64,000 nt of DNA, taken from contig JAJNNX010000063.1 in assembly GCA_023159155.1 (NCBI GenBank), positions 124,001 through 188,000 on the forward strand, read 5' to 3'. The position numbers were made by a program, and so were the translations under genes. This document shows positions 50,217 to 63,500 of this stretch, in pieces; positions within the stretch are counted from its first letter, which is position 1, and the number at the start of each line of letters is the position of its first letter. This DNA comes from Ustulina deusta (taxonomy: Eukaryota > Ascomycota > Sordariomycetes > Xylariales > Xylariaceae). The notes under the pieces are model-generated. The model ran no database searches. It was given only the letters and a program-made list of their open reading frames with translations, and was not told the DNA's origin.

Positions 50217-50357
50217 AAAGTTTATAAAATAAATAAATATAGATTTTATATATATAGCTATAGAATTATAGGTTGGTCTATATATAGACTTTTTATTTTA
50301 TTGCTATATAGGTCTAAAGTTCTTACAAGTCTTACTAAAACTATACTAACTATTATA
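50119..50357 (-). repeat. LTR of outer element (right copy)
   Basis: Starts TATTATAATTAATTAAAT, carries a long A tract at about 50187-50213, then GGTTGGTCTATATATAGAC, and ends ACTAACTATTATA. The 5 bp outside it read GTACT. Confidence 0.8.
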
Positions 50358-50362
50358 GTACT

Positions 50363-53104
50363 AATAAAAAAGTATAAAACAAGGCAGCTATTTTTTAACT
50401 ATAAGCTAACTAGCTAGTTTTATTAGTTCTAAATTAAATATATTTTAATAATATAATAAGTTTAAATATTCTAATTATTATTTAAATAATATAAAATATA
50501 CTATTTTCTTTGCTAAAATTATTAGCAAATTTAGTTCTAATTTTTAATATATATAATTTAAATAGTTTTATTTTAATTATATATATATAAATTTTGTTTT
50601 TTGCTTTAATTATTAATAAATAGCTTTTTAATAATATTTATATAACTTAAAAAATATACTTTTTAAAATAGTATAATATAAAGCGCTTTTTAAATATTTA
50701 AAACTTTTAAAATTAGGCCGATCTAATAACTTTTGTTTTATAAATAAAAACTATTTTATAATTAAAACTTAAATTATATTAGATTTAGCTTTAAACTAGA
50801 TCTTAAAAATATTTAATGTTTTAAGCCTATTATATTTATTACTAGGCTTAATTTTTAAGTTAAATAAAAACTAGCAATAAATTTACTATTTTTTTTTAAA
50901 GTTAAATTAATAAATAATCTAATATATTTTATTTAATTCTAGTAGTATATTTATACTGCTAGCTTTTTAGTTTTAAATAAAAAAACTGCTTTTTTTTAGT
51001 TTCTGGACTACTTTTTTTATTTTTAACCTTTTTATAGAAAGCTTTTATTAGCTGCTAGAAAAATTACTTCTTTTTATACATACTACACACTATTTAAACA
51101 ATTTTATATTTATAGTTTTTTTAGTTTAATAAAACTATATATAAATAGTTTATTAAAAATATAATTAGCTTTTAAATATATTAAATTTTATATTAAATAA
51201 ACAAAAAATAGTAAAAATATATGTTTTAAAATCTTTAAAATCAAAATTAATATAATTTTAATATAGGTTTAATTATTAAAAATAAAACTAACTAAAATTA
51301 ATAAAATTATATCTAAAGTATTTAAAAAACTGCGCTTTTTTTACTACAAAATTAAATAGATTTTAAACTACTTAAACTTTTATTTATTAGTAATTTTTTT
51401 AAAAAGATTGTTTTTTTTATATATATAGGGCTTATTTTTTATATTTTAAATATATATATTTATAAAATAAAACCTTAAATAATAACATAATTTATTAAGC
51501 AACTTTAATAAAATTTATTTTTTAATAAATATAAACTATAAATATTTTTATTTATTTATAAATATATTAAAAATAAGCTTTAGCAGCTTTTAATATAAAA
51601 AAAGCCTAGTAGTAAAACTTTAGTATAAAAGTTTTTTTATTTTAAAATTATAAATTTTTGCTTATTTTTGCTTTAATATTAAAACAAATTTAAATATTAA
51701 TATATATACTAAAAATTAAATATAGTAATAATTTATATTAATAATATAATAGCTTAATAAAAACTAGCTAATATATTAATAAAAAACTTGTTTTTTTTAG
51801 ACTTGCTTTAAAAATTTTTTATATTTATAATATATTAAAATATTTATTTTTAAATCTGCTAAATAACTTTTTAAATAATAGATTAACAAATATTTTTTTA
51901 AGCTGATTTTATTATAATTACTAACCTATATTCTAACTAGCAAAACTTATTAAAGGCTAGCTTACCCTACGCTTCTAAAACAAAATAAACTTATATAGCT
52001 AGTACTATAAAAACTTATATATCTATTTAGTATATACTAGCTTAATAAAATTAATATAAAAAAACTATAAATTAATAATAAAAATATATAAAATATAGTA
52101 CTTAAACTAAAATATAATAACTTAGCTTATATTGCTTTAAATATTAGTTTTTTATATATATAATAAAACATATAATCTTTTTTAAAAAATAATTTAAAGC
52201 TTATTAATAAGCTTATATATATTTATACTATATTTAGTCTATATTAACTTTATATTAAATATATTAATATTTAAAAGTTTTTATATTTATTGCTTAATTT
52301 AAAATATAATATACTTATTTTTTTATAAATAAAGAACTTTAAAAAAAAACCTAGTTATAAAATTAATATTAGCTAAACTTATATTAAAAATAGTTATAGC
52401 TAATAAAAACTTATATAATATAATATAGCTGTTTTTATTTAAAAGAAATTATTTATAATAATTCTAACCTAAATAACTCTTAAAAATAGCATATATTAAG
52501 CTTTTTAAAATTAATAATATAATAAATATAAAATAGATTATATTTTTAAATATTCTTTTATAATATAAAAATAAACAAAAACTGCTTTAGAATTTATATA
52601 GTATTAGATATAATAAAAAGACTAACTTACTTAATAATTTATATAAATAAATTATTAAACTAAAAAAATATACTAACTTATATTATAAATTATTTGCTAC
52701 TATTTTAACTTATATATAGCGCTTTTATAAAAACCTAAACAAAAAATATATTTTAAAATAAGTTAATTTGCTTAAGTATTAATTATAATATATATATAAA
52801 TTATAGCTTTTATTATAATACTATTTAATATGCTTATAATATAAAAATAAACAAAAAAAAATTAAAACTATTAAGTTATTAGTTTTTTAATATAATAAAA
52901 TAGTATTATAAAATATTAATAAATAAAAAACTCTAAGCTTTAAAATATTTTATTTTAAGATTAATTATAAAATATTTTAATATTAAAAAAACTAAACATA
53001 AATAAAACTTGTTTTTTTATTATAATATATTTATATATAAAATTTAGCTTAATAATTATATAAATATATTATATTTTAATTATTATTATAATACTATATA
53101 TATA
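50363..53104. other. AT-rich remnant between LTR elements
   Basis: About 2.7 kb of RIP-type sequence with somewhat more G and C than the LTR elements (for example 50370-50390 and 51950-51980). It is probably an older, separate transposon. I found no LTR pair, no inverted repeat and no readable frame in it. Confidence 0.5.
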
Positions 53105-53109
53105 ATAAA

Positions 53110-53377
53110 TGTTGGATTAATCGTACGCAATTAGCTAGGGCACTTACGGACCCCTTCGTACGAAGGGGTCTGGCCAAGGGGTCTAGGCCAAGGGGTCCGG
53201 CTAGGGACCACTTATAGACCCCTTCGTACGAAGGGGTATATAGGGGGCTCCCACCTACCCATTTCTTTCCTTTCTTTTCTTCCTTTGAGTGTGGCATATA
53301 GTGAATAGACTGTATTCTACCAACCTTGCAGGCATATACTGCTGCCTTGGAAATATGCAGTACACTCCATTCAAACA
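53110..53377 (+). mobile_element. Solo LTR of a different, un-RIPed retrotransposon family, 268 bp
   Basis: Begins TGTTGGATTAATCG, ends CATTCAAACA, and is flanked on both sides by ATAAA (53105-53109 and 53378-53382), a perfect 5-bp target duplication. Composition is normal and contrasts with the AT-rich surroundings. It contains a TATATAGGGGG box near 53237-53247 followed by a pyrimidine-rich tract (about 53260-53286), as expected for an LTR promoter and start region on the + strand. Two copies of a perfect palindrome with core CCTTCGTACGAAGG lie at 53149-53170 and 53218-53237. Confidence 0.88.
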
Positions 53378-54114
53378 ATAAAAATATATAATAGCTTATA
53401 ATAACTTAATAAAAAATTTTAATTATAAAAAAGTTAAAGTTAAATTTAACCTAAATATAATTTAAAAGAAATCTATTTAAAAAACTATAATTTAACTTAA
53501 AACTTAAATATTATTTATTTTAAATTTATATTATATTTGTTTTATTTATATTTTACTTTTTTTTTTAATATTTTTTTTATTAGCAATATAATAAACTTAT
53601 TTTTAAATATTACTAATTATTTCTTAAAAAAAAACTATATAAATTAATATTAAATTTATTTTTAATTTATTTAGAATATTTATAACTAATAAAACAAAAA
53701 GCTTTAAAAACTTTTTTATTAATTTAGTTTAAACAAATAGTTTAGCAAACTTATATAAATAAATTTTATTACTTATTAATATTATAATTATTTATATTAA
53801 ATTAAAATTAAATTAAAATTAAATTTATATTAAATTTATATAATATATTTATAAAAATATAATTATTAAAATAATTATTTTTATAAATATAAATATAATA
53901 AATATATTTAAAAATATTTATATTTATATTATTATTATAATAAATATTAAAATCCTATATTAATTTAATATTAAATTTGATTTATATTTATATTATATAT
54001 ATTTTAATTATATAATAAATATAATAAATATAATATATTTAATACTTTATTATAATTATAAATTTTTAATTTATTTAAATTAGCTTTAAATTTATTTTAA
54101 ATTTATATAAAACT

Positions 54115-54370
54115 TGTTACGATCAATCAAGTAAAGCTTCTATACCTAGTTTATTAATACTATAAATAAAGACTTTAAGCTAAAAAAGAAAAAAAAAAAG
54201 AAAAAAAGTTAGAATTTATAAAGTAAATAAATATAGACTTTGTATATATAGCTTCAAAGCTAGGTTGATCTATACATAAACTTTTTATTTTATTGCTATA
54301 TAAGTCTAGACTTCTTATAGGTTTCGCTAAAACTATACCTAAAACTATATAAACTATACTAACTATTACA
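54115..54370 (-). repeat. LTR of third element (left copy)
   Basis: Starts TGTTACGATCAATCAAGT and ends ACTAACTATTACA. It contains an interrupted A tract (54182-54207) and a 16-18 nt segment (about 54335-54354, ACCTAAAACTATATAAAC) that the other family LTRs at 38671 and 50119 lack but the right LTR shares, which supports the pairing. Confidence 0.85.
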
Positions 54371-57300
54371 CTACTTTTTTCTAAAACTAAAAGTTTAAAC
54401 ATAGTTTTAACTTAAAGTTACTAATAATATTAGGTTTATATAGTTTTTCTATATTATATTGCTTTATTATTATTTTTATAATTATTTATAAATTTATTAA
54501 TTATTACTATATATATTTATTTTTATAATTTTATAAAATTAGTCAAGTTTAATTAATACGTTTTTAAAATTCTAAGCTACGTACTAAGTATTATTAAAAT
54601 TACAGCCTTTTTAAATAATTTAGTATTATAACTCTTTACTTTTTTTATATACTTTTAATTGTTTGATTTATTTAACTTTAAATTCTGTTTTATTATTAAT
54701 ATTTTTAATTAAAAATAATAATTAGATTTATTAAAATAAAGGATTATTGCTTACTTTTTATAATTAATTAATATAAAATAAGTTTTTTATTTTATAAAAA
54801 TTAAACAAGTTAAAAATATAACTAAATTTTTGTCTTTTTAGGATTTCAAAAAGTCTAACTAACTAAGAATCTAATCTAATAGTTAGTACTTATATTATAA
54901 AACTTTTTTTTTTTTAAAAAAACCTTGTTTTTTATTTTAAAATCTATTAAATATTTTTTTTATTAGCTTATAGCTTGTATTGTTTTTATATAAAAGTTAC
55001 TATATTATATATTATTTTTTAAACATTTTAGGTTTAGCAAACCAGTTTAAATATTTATTGTTTAATATTAAAATTTATAATAATTTTATTAATATTTACT
55101 TTTAAAAAGTTTTATGCTTTAATTTTTATTGCTATTTTTAGTAATAATATATTAATTAATAAATACTATAAAAAATTATATATAAAATTTAAAATAAAAA
55201 AATAAATATTTTAAATATTTTAATATTTATTAATATAGAAATAAAATTATTAGTCTAGTTTTTAATTAGTTAATTTTATTACTTTTTAGGTTTAAGGGTA
55301 ATAAATACTACTAAAGCAGTACTTAGTGCTTATAAAACTATTAATTATTGCTATAAACTTAAAAATAAATAGTTCTATATTATTTAATATTTATATATTT
55401 AATATACTAAAAAATCTATATAAATTTTTATAGTATTATATAGCTAATAATTTTATAATATTTGTTTTTTTGCTAAGTAAAGTTATAATTAAATAGCTAA
55501 ACTTGTTTATAAATATTTATATATAGTTATAACTTTATTAGTTAAATAATATATTTTTGCTATTTATTACTATATATTGCTATATTATAGCTAATATAAA
55601 TAATAAGTAAAAAAAGCTAGAAGTTTTGTTTTATAATAATTTTTTTTTTTTATAGTTATAATAATTATATATATTATTTATAATTATATTTTAAATAAAA
55701 CTAATAATATTTTTGCTTTAATATTTTGATTATTTTATATTAATTTTAGTATATTATAATTAAAAATATATAAGCTTTTTAAATTAAAGCTATATAAAAA
55801 AAATAGTTCTATTTAAAATAACTTTAAATATATATAGCTTTTTATTTTTATTTTTTAAATTTTATAGCTAGTTTTTTTATTTAATTAGGTTTATTAAATT
55901 AGTTTTTTAAAAAAAATTAAATAAAAAATCTATAGTTAATATAAAACTTAGCATTTTATTAAGCAGAACTAATACTATTATTTGTTTTTTAGTTTTTTTA
56001 GTTTTAATTATAAAAAGCTTAATTATTTTTTTTAATAAAATATTAGTTATTATATTTTTTTATTTTAGTTAATATTAAAAAATAATATTAAAGTTTAATA
56101 AAAAATTAGCGTAATATATTTATTATATTAATAAAATTTATTTATTTAAAAAATATAATAAAGTTTAATAATTAGTTATTATAAAAAATTTAGTTTTAAA
56201 AAGTTTTAAGTAATAATATTTTAAAATTTATATTATTATTAAAAATTTATAGTTTTAAATTAAATAAGTTTGTTTAGTTAGTATTATTATTTTAAAAAAA
56301 TATTTTATAAGTTTTTAAGTTATATTTTTTTATTACTACTAAATAACTTTTTTTATTATATTACATAAAATATTTATTTTTATTTATATTAATTAGCTAA
56401 GCTTAAAAAAAACTAAAACAAATATTTTATAAACTAGTAGTTTTATATATTTAAAAGCTTATTTTTGTTTTAATTCTATTATAAATAGCTTATTTTTTTT
56501 AATAGTTAATTTAAAAAAATAATAATTTTACTAATATAATAAATAAATATATAAACATAATTATAAAACCTAAAAAATAACTAAATTAATTTAATATTTT
56601 TAAAATTATTAAAGTTTTAATTTAAAATTGTTTAAATTTTTATAAAATTAATTCTAATTTTTATTTTAGTTTTTATCATTATTTTTAAATAATTAATAAT
56701 AAATATATTAAAACAAAACTTCTTAATATTTTTTTAATATTTAGTTTAATATAAATAATAAATTATTTCTTTATAATAAATTTAGTACTATTTTTTAGTT
56801 TTAAAATAAATTAAAATATTATTTATATAAATATTTATAAACTTATTTAAAAGTTTTTAAATTTATATATTAATAAAAACTTATTACTAAATAGGTTTTA
56901 TTTTTAAACTAAATAATAAAACTTTTTATTAAAATATTTTTTTATAAGTTTAAAAAAAAAAAAATAATATAATTTTATAATTAATAATAATTAATAAAAA
57001 GCTTTAATAATATCTAGTTTTATAAATTAAATAATATTATAATAATTAAATATAATATTATTAATATTTAAAACTAATATAATTTAATTTTTTAAATATA
57101 TATTTTTTTATTAATAATTAATTATAAACTTATATTTAGTTAATTTAAATTTAAATATAAATAAAACAAAAATAATATTTAAATTTATATTTTATTTAAT
57201 AAAGTTTATAATTAGCAATTTATTTATAATTTTTTTTTAAATAAAATAAACTATATAAATATATAATATTAATAAAAATTAAAAATATATTTTTTATTAT

Positions 57301-59399
57301 TAAGTTTTAGTACTATATTAAATTTTAATTATAATAATAGTAAAGTTTTAGATTTTTTTTTTAAAAAAAACTTTTTTAAATATAATAGCTAAAAAAATAA
57401 AAAACTTTATATTAATTTTATATACTAAAAGTTTTTTTTTTTTTTAAAATAAAATCGGTTTATTATTAAAAGTTTTTTATAGTATTACTTAGTTAATTTA
57501 AATTTATTTTTTTTATAAAATATTAATTACTTTTAAATTTTTTTTAAATAGTTTAGTATAGTTATTTTTAGTTATTACAAACTTAATTATAATAAGTTTT
57601 TTTAAAACTTTTTTAGCTAGTTATTTTTATTTATTTTAATAAAAATAATTCTAAAAGTTTTATATAATTTTTTTAATAATAATTTAGGTTTTTTTTTTTA
57701 AAAAAATTATTATATAAACCTTTTTTATTTTAGGTTTAAAAGTCCTAAGTTTTTTTTGGGTTTTTTTAGTTTTAGTTATTTTTAAAATAATTATTTTATT
57801 TTTAAAAAATTATTTTAATATTTAATAATATTTTTTTAATACTTAATTATATTAATTTATATTTTTTTATATTTTTAGGTTTATATTTTATTATTTATAA
57901 CTAAAAAGTTTAACTATAATTATTAATAAAAATTAAACTAATAAAAATAAATTATTTAGCTAAATTAATTATTATTTTTAAGTTTTTATTAAAATATTTT
58001 ATTTTATTAATTATTTAATATTAATAATAATATTATAACTAAAATTAATAACCTAAAATATTTAGTTTTTAAATTATTAATTATTAATTTTTATAGTATA
58101 TATTAAATATTTATAAATTTTGCTAACTATTTTGCTTTAATAGTTATAAAACTTTTAAAGTTTAGCTAGCTAAACTATTTTTATTTTTAATTATTATTTA
58201 ACTTGTTATATAAACTTATAGCTAATTATTAAAAAAGTATAAGCTTTAATATTATATAAAATTAAAATTTTTATTTTAATATTATTAATTTATAATTAAA
58301 TAAATATTTTAAAAATAATTAATTTGTTTTAGTTATATATTTTAACTAAAATAAATAAAAAAACTAATAAAAAACTTTTTGTTAGTTCTATTTGTTTTTT
58401 AAATTAAATAAACTTTTAAAACTATTTTTATTATAGCTTTTTTTTATTAATTAAATATTTAAAACTTTAAACTTTTAATTAAAATAATTAACTAATATAT
58501 ATATTTTTTTTTATTATAAATAAAACAGGTTTTATTATTTTAATAAGCTTTTTTTTTTTTATAATTAGCGCTTATTTTAACTATTTTAAAATAAATATTT
58601 TAAAACTTTTAAAATTAACTAAAAGTTAATAAGCTAGTTTATTAAAAACTTAATTATTTAAATTAAATTTTTAATTAATTAAACTAATAAATTTAATTTA
58701 TTAATAATTTTTATAAGCTTGCTTAATATTATATATTAATTTAATAACTTTATTAATAAATAATTTATAAAAAATATCTAAATTTATAAAAACTTTATAT
58801 AAATTTTTTTTTAAGTTTATAAAAAAAAAATCTTATAATTTATATTTTTATTATAATTTAGCAAATTAATATTTTTAAGCTAAACTATTAAATATAAAAA
58901 TAAATTTATTAATATTTTTATTAGCTTTATATATATAAACTTAAAATATTTTATAAATAGTAATTATTTAGTTAGAATTATAACAAACTATTAATAAAGC
59001 TTAAATTATTTTAGTAATATTATTAAATAGTTTTTTAATTAAATAAAAATATATTTTTATTAATTTTTTAGTATATTTTTTTAATTAGCTTATAATATAT
59101 TAAAATTAATTATTTTTAGTTTAAAACATAATAATATTTTTATTTAGTTTTTTTATTAATTTATAAACCTAATTATTAAATAAAACTTTATTTTTTATAA
59201 ATTTATTAAAATTAGTTTTTTATATTTTAGTTTTTTTAATATAAATAAAGTTTAAAGCATTAAAAAATAAACTAATAAAACAAAAAATAAATAAAGTAGC
59301 AAAACTAAAAAGTTTATTTATGTTTTGCTAATTATAACAAAATAAAAAATATATATTTATTAAATATTTATTAATAAATAATTAATAAGCTTAAAGTAA

Positions 59400-59647
59400 T
59401 ATTATAATTAATTAAATAAAGTTTTTATAGCTAGTTTATTAATATTATAAATAAAGATTTAAGCTAAAAAAAAAAAAAAAAAAATTTAAAGTTTATAAAA
59501 TAAGTAGATATAAACTTTATATATATAGCTGTAAAGTTAGGTTGGTCCATACATAGATTTTTTATTTTATTACTATATAGGTTTAGAGTTCTTGCAGGTT
59601 TTGCTAAGACTATATTTAAAACTATATAGATTATACTAACTGTTACA
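59400..59647 (-). repeat. LTR of third element (right copy)
   Basis: Starts TATTATAATTAATTAAAT and ends ACTAACTGTTACA, keeping the least mutated right terminus of the family. It carries the extra segment TTTAAAACTATATAGAT near 59615-59631, shared with the left LTR. Confidence 0.85.
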
Positions 59648-59967
59648 AAACTTTCTTTTGCTATATAAGTTAGAAAAAGCAGAGCTAGCGGGCTGTTTTT
59701 TTATAAAAACTATTTTAAAAAACATAATAATAATAATAAATTAAAAATAATAAAATAAAATAAAACTATTTTAATATTAATGCAAATTTAATATAAATTT
59801 ATTACTATATAATATATATTAAAAATATATAATATTTAAAAAAAAAAAAAAACTTATAATATATAATAAAGCTTTTTATATAGCAAATTATATTAGTTTT
59901 ATTTATATAAACTATTTTATTAAATTTAAACTAATTATTTATTATAATTTAAAATATAAATTTAAAT

Positions 59968-60452
59968 AGTTTATAACTAGTTTTTAAAATAATAATATAT
60001 TAAATTTTTTATTAATATTTTAATAATAATTTTAATTTAAAAACTAATTAAAAAAAACTTATATTTTTTTTAATATATATATATTTTTTATTTATAAAAT
60101 ATTTTATTATATATTATAAATAAATAATTTTATAAAATTTAAAAACTTACTATATAATTTATTTTTTTATAATATTATAATTATAAATATATATATATAA
60201 TAAATATATAGCAAATTTATTTTGTTTGCTGTTTTAATTACTAAAGCTTAAAAACTAAAAAAAATAATAATAATAAATTATTAAAAAATAAAATTTTATT
60301 ATTTTAATATATTATTTTTTTTATTTGCTTTATATTTTAGTAGTAAGCAGTTTATAACTAGCTTTTAAAGTAGCAATATATCAAACTTTCTATTAGTGCT
60401 CTAATAGCAGCTTTAATCTAAAAGCTAGCTAAAAAAGGCTTACGCTCCCCCT
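59968..60452 (+). repeat. Pair of about 105-bp direct repeats at the right edge of the AT block
   Basis: 59968-60071 and 60349-60452 align without gaps for roughly 104 nt (offset 381). Both start AGTTTATAACTAG. Nearly all differences are G to A or C to T in the left copy; for example CTATTAGTGCTCTAATAGC on the right corresponds to TTATTAATATTTTAATAAT on the left. This shows one sequence at two stages of RIP damage. No terminal structure typical of an LTR is obvious. Confidence 0.8.
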
Positions 60453-60500
60453 AATACATGCGTACCCCCTACTTGTGGAGTGCCCTATTATGTGCTGTAG

Positions 60501-63500
60501 ATTGACACGTTGGCGGACGACATCTTCTCAAAGATTGGCGGGAAACAACTAGATGCTCATATGATTCAGAAACTATCGGGTTCTCTCCCTTTGCTCCTAA
60601 AAGCTTTGGCACTCAATATTGGTTACCAAAACCAAACCCGAGCTCAACGAGATCTAATGGTTTTCATTCACAAACACAGCGAGTAGGTCAAGTTTCCCTA
60701 CAATTAGATTATACGGTGGGATGCGGCTCAGTCTAGCTAGTGGTGTTTTTAGGCACGCTAATATCGATTTACACTCATTATATTAGGCAGAAGAGTAGCG
60801 AGCTAACAGTACCGCTTTCAGAGCAATTACGTGGTCCTTCCGAAGTCATTATCATTATGGCAAAGATCTAGGCTCCGAAACAAGTACTAGCCCAGTACTA
60901 CAGCCAATAGAGATAATTGGTCGTTGGCTAGCATCTAGGGACGAGTCGAAGTTTGAAAAGTTCGACACCGAGCCCCCAGAGGATGTTCGCGAAAGTGTAA
61001 CTCAAGAAGAATGCACAAGGGTTCTCCAACTAATGATACCCAAATTAGAAGAGTATAGAAAAATGGTTGTCGAGGATCCTAGCTATATGTGGATGCTTAC
61101 ACGACTACGTCGGGATCTTATCCTCTCTACGGCTCAAAACAGCATTCTAAATCAAATCAGTAGCGCGATTTAATCGGATTTTCCTCAAACTCGTAATATT
61201 AGCCGATGGAAGTCCCCAGAGGAAGTCCATGCAATCTTCATATTGCATTGGGATGTAATAGGGTTTCTCCGCCAACAAGACTACGACATTCCTTATTCTG
61301 AGGCTATCGCGAACGCTGTTACGCTGACGGGGACTCATACCCACGCTCAGGCTCTTACCTGCCGGCAGTATATGGCGCAGATGTGGCCATTGACAGGAGT
61401 GCAGACACTGAAACTAATTCAAGAAACTTTGAAGGCGACCGACCGCTCGAAGAACTTATTCTGTTAGTCGTTTCCTTAGAAATAGATGAAATTGCTGTCA
61501 TTCCCCGATACTTACACATCACAGTCAATACCCCTTGTCGCTTAAGTTTGGAAGCGGTGATTGTCGATCGCTCATCTGTCGTCGTGACAGCATCAGGACT
61601 CCCTTACTTCATAGCAGAAATAGGAGAACAGTTATCATGGCTGGGCTCCGCCTTGCAACCGTCGCCAGCCAAGGCCGGCATATATATCTGCACTCCATCT
61701 CTGGCCAGAATTACCCCCCGAGATTACGCGTCACCCAATATTGAATTTGACATCTATTATGGCGTTAGACTATGTGATTCTAGTGGTCAAAGTCCGAACG
61801 GCCAGTGCTGGAGTCATCTATTCTCTACCCCTGTCATCGCTGGCGGCTTTCCAATACTGCACAGACAGGAACCTGACACTGGTGTAGAGATGCCACTCGA
61901 ACTCATGGTTGCTTTGACGGGCACTAGATACCTCGATACCTTCAACTCGAATACCTTCATCAAAGGCTTCAACACCATGCTGGTACCAGCCAAGCAATCG
62001 AAAGACTTGATAGTCTGGCATCTCCTGCGTAGCCGTAAACCCTCCAGACGCATTTCTTACCTCGTATCGAACCTTGAGCCTGCATATATAACAAGGGCAG
62101 ATCTCGAAAAGTCCCGTCATGTGTTAGGATGGTGCGCTGATGCAACCTCTATCGTCGGTAGGTTTGCATACTCTATTCATAGAGGGATCACATCGCTGAC
62201 AACTCATCCTTCACTAGGAACGACTTATGCGACATACGATATAGGAAGATCTCGTCTTCCTAAAGCGCATTCCCATCACAGGTTGGAAAAGGTTGAGGTA
62301 TCAGCCGGCCAATTTGTCACCGGCACAGCAGCGTTTACTCTTGGAAGGAGAGAGAAACCTGTACACATCTCTAGATTTGGTTATCTTACGAAACTTCAAT
62401 GGATATCTTCCAAGTATATGGTTCTATGGGACGAGAGCGATAAGAGGGGCTGGTTAGTAAACGGAGCCAGCGCCCTTCTTCATATTCTTCGGGCATCCTT
62501 GCAGCATAGCAAACGCAAGTTCCAGTCGGCATGGCTGCTAGACCCAAACGCCGTAAAAGACCCACAGGATCTAACTCGGCCTGATGCTGCCCTTCAAGTC
62601 CTGATTGACGAGAGTAATCGCAACCTGACATTATACATGGACAAGACCGAGGTTTACGAAGAAAATATAAGGGAAGGCGTGATAACGAACAACACCTCGA
62701 GAAGACAAACCCGACATTACCGTCTAGAGGATAGGATTGAGCACATCTACAACATCCTGGAAAAGCTGATCGACCATCAAACGGATGCGGAACGACGGAG
62801 CGGTGTACAAATTAATATTCGGCCTCGACGGCAATTAGAGGGCTGGGACTTCCAAGATCTAGTCAAGGACGGCGATCCCATCTTCCCTCGCGTGGCAACC
62901 CTGCCAACCATCGGGAAGGGTTGGGTAGACTTCACCCGAGCAATCCACGCAGTGACGTTATTCGGCAGCGGATTCGGCGAGCTGATCCAACCACGACACA
63001 CAAACCCAAGCGCGACAATCTGCAGTCGCTGGTCCCTGCTGCCGAAAGAAAGCTACTACCTCGCAGCCTGCGTGTCGGATCTGCTGGAAATCATGGAGGC
63101 AGACGGCGACGCGGCGTCTAACCCCCGACGGCTATGCGACGACATCATCTGGCACATGAAGCGGGCAACATTCGACCCGTGCCCCTGCACCAAGGACGCG
63201 CAGAAAAGCCACCACGACCCCGTTCAAGCGCTCTTTCCCTTGAGATTCACGGGCAGCCTGAAGAAAAAGGAGCAGGTAGATCTCGAGGGCGCCGGGGCCG
63301 TGGTATTCGGACATAACATGAGTCTGCACTGGCACTGGAAGGACTCGGGGGATCCGGTGAAGGGCGACCCGCCGGCGGAAACCTTGGTCGTGGTCGATCC
63401 GTTCGAGGACAGCGGCATCGGGTCGAGTCTTGGCTCCTCGAGGCTCCTTTCCGTGTCCGATCCGAGCAGCGCCGGGTCGACGGGGGACGAATCCCCGATT

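Larger units (their letters stand above)
38671..50357 (-). mobile_element. Outer RIP-mutated LTR retrotransposon, interrupted by a nested copy
   Basis: Direct LTRs at 38671-38906 and 50119-50357 bound the element. Its interior (38907-39809 plus 45876-50118, about 5.15 kb) aligns by eye with the interior of the element at 54115-59647, for example the shared words TTTAAACATAGTTTTAA after the left LTR and GCAGTACTTAGT after the nested insertion. The strand is inferred from the position of TATATAAAG and a pyrimidine run inside the LTR and from the A-rich strand of the interior, so it is tentative. No open reading frame survives. Confidence 0.75.
54115..59647 (-). mobile_element. Third RIP-mutated LTR retrotransposon copy, uninterrupted, 5533 bp
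   Basis: LTRs at 54115-54370 and 59400-59647 are in the same orientation as those of the outer element. The flanks read AAACT at 54110-54114 and AAACT at 59648-59652, a perfect 5-bp target duplication. The copy is the most complete reference for the family in this window, although every frame is closed by RIP-type stops. Strand is inferred as for the outer element. Confidence 0.88.
37500..60440. repeat. AT-rich RIP-type heterochromatic block, about 23 kb
   Basis: Base composition drops abruptly near 37.5 kb and recovers near 60.44 kb. Almost all of the interval consists of A and T with TA-rich words and stop codons in every frame, and no gene survives. This is the expected product of repeat-induced point mutation (C to T on both strands) acting on transposons. 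The block can be parsed into three related LTR elements plus a solo LTR of another family. The remaining parts (37560-38670, 50363-53104, 53383-54109 and 59653-60340) are AT-rich remnants in which I see no further structure, except the direct repeat near the right edge. Confidence 0.9.

Noticed and set aside
53094..53378. Minus-strand open frame of 94 codons in the GC-richer island.
   Set aside because: It coincides exactly with the solo LTR and has no coding features.
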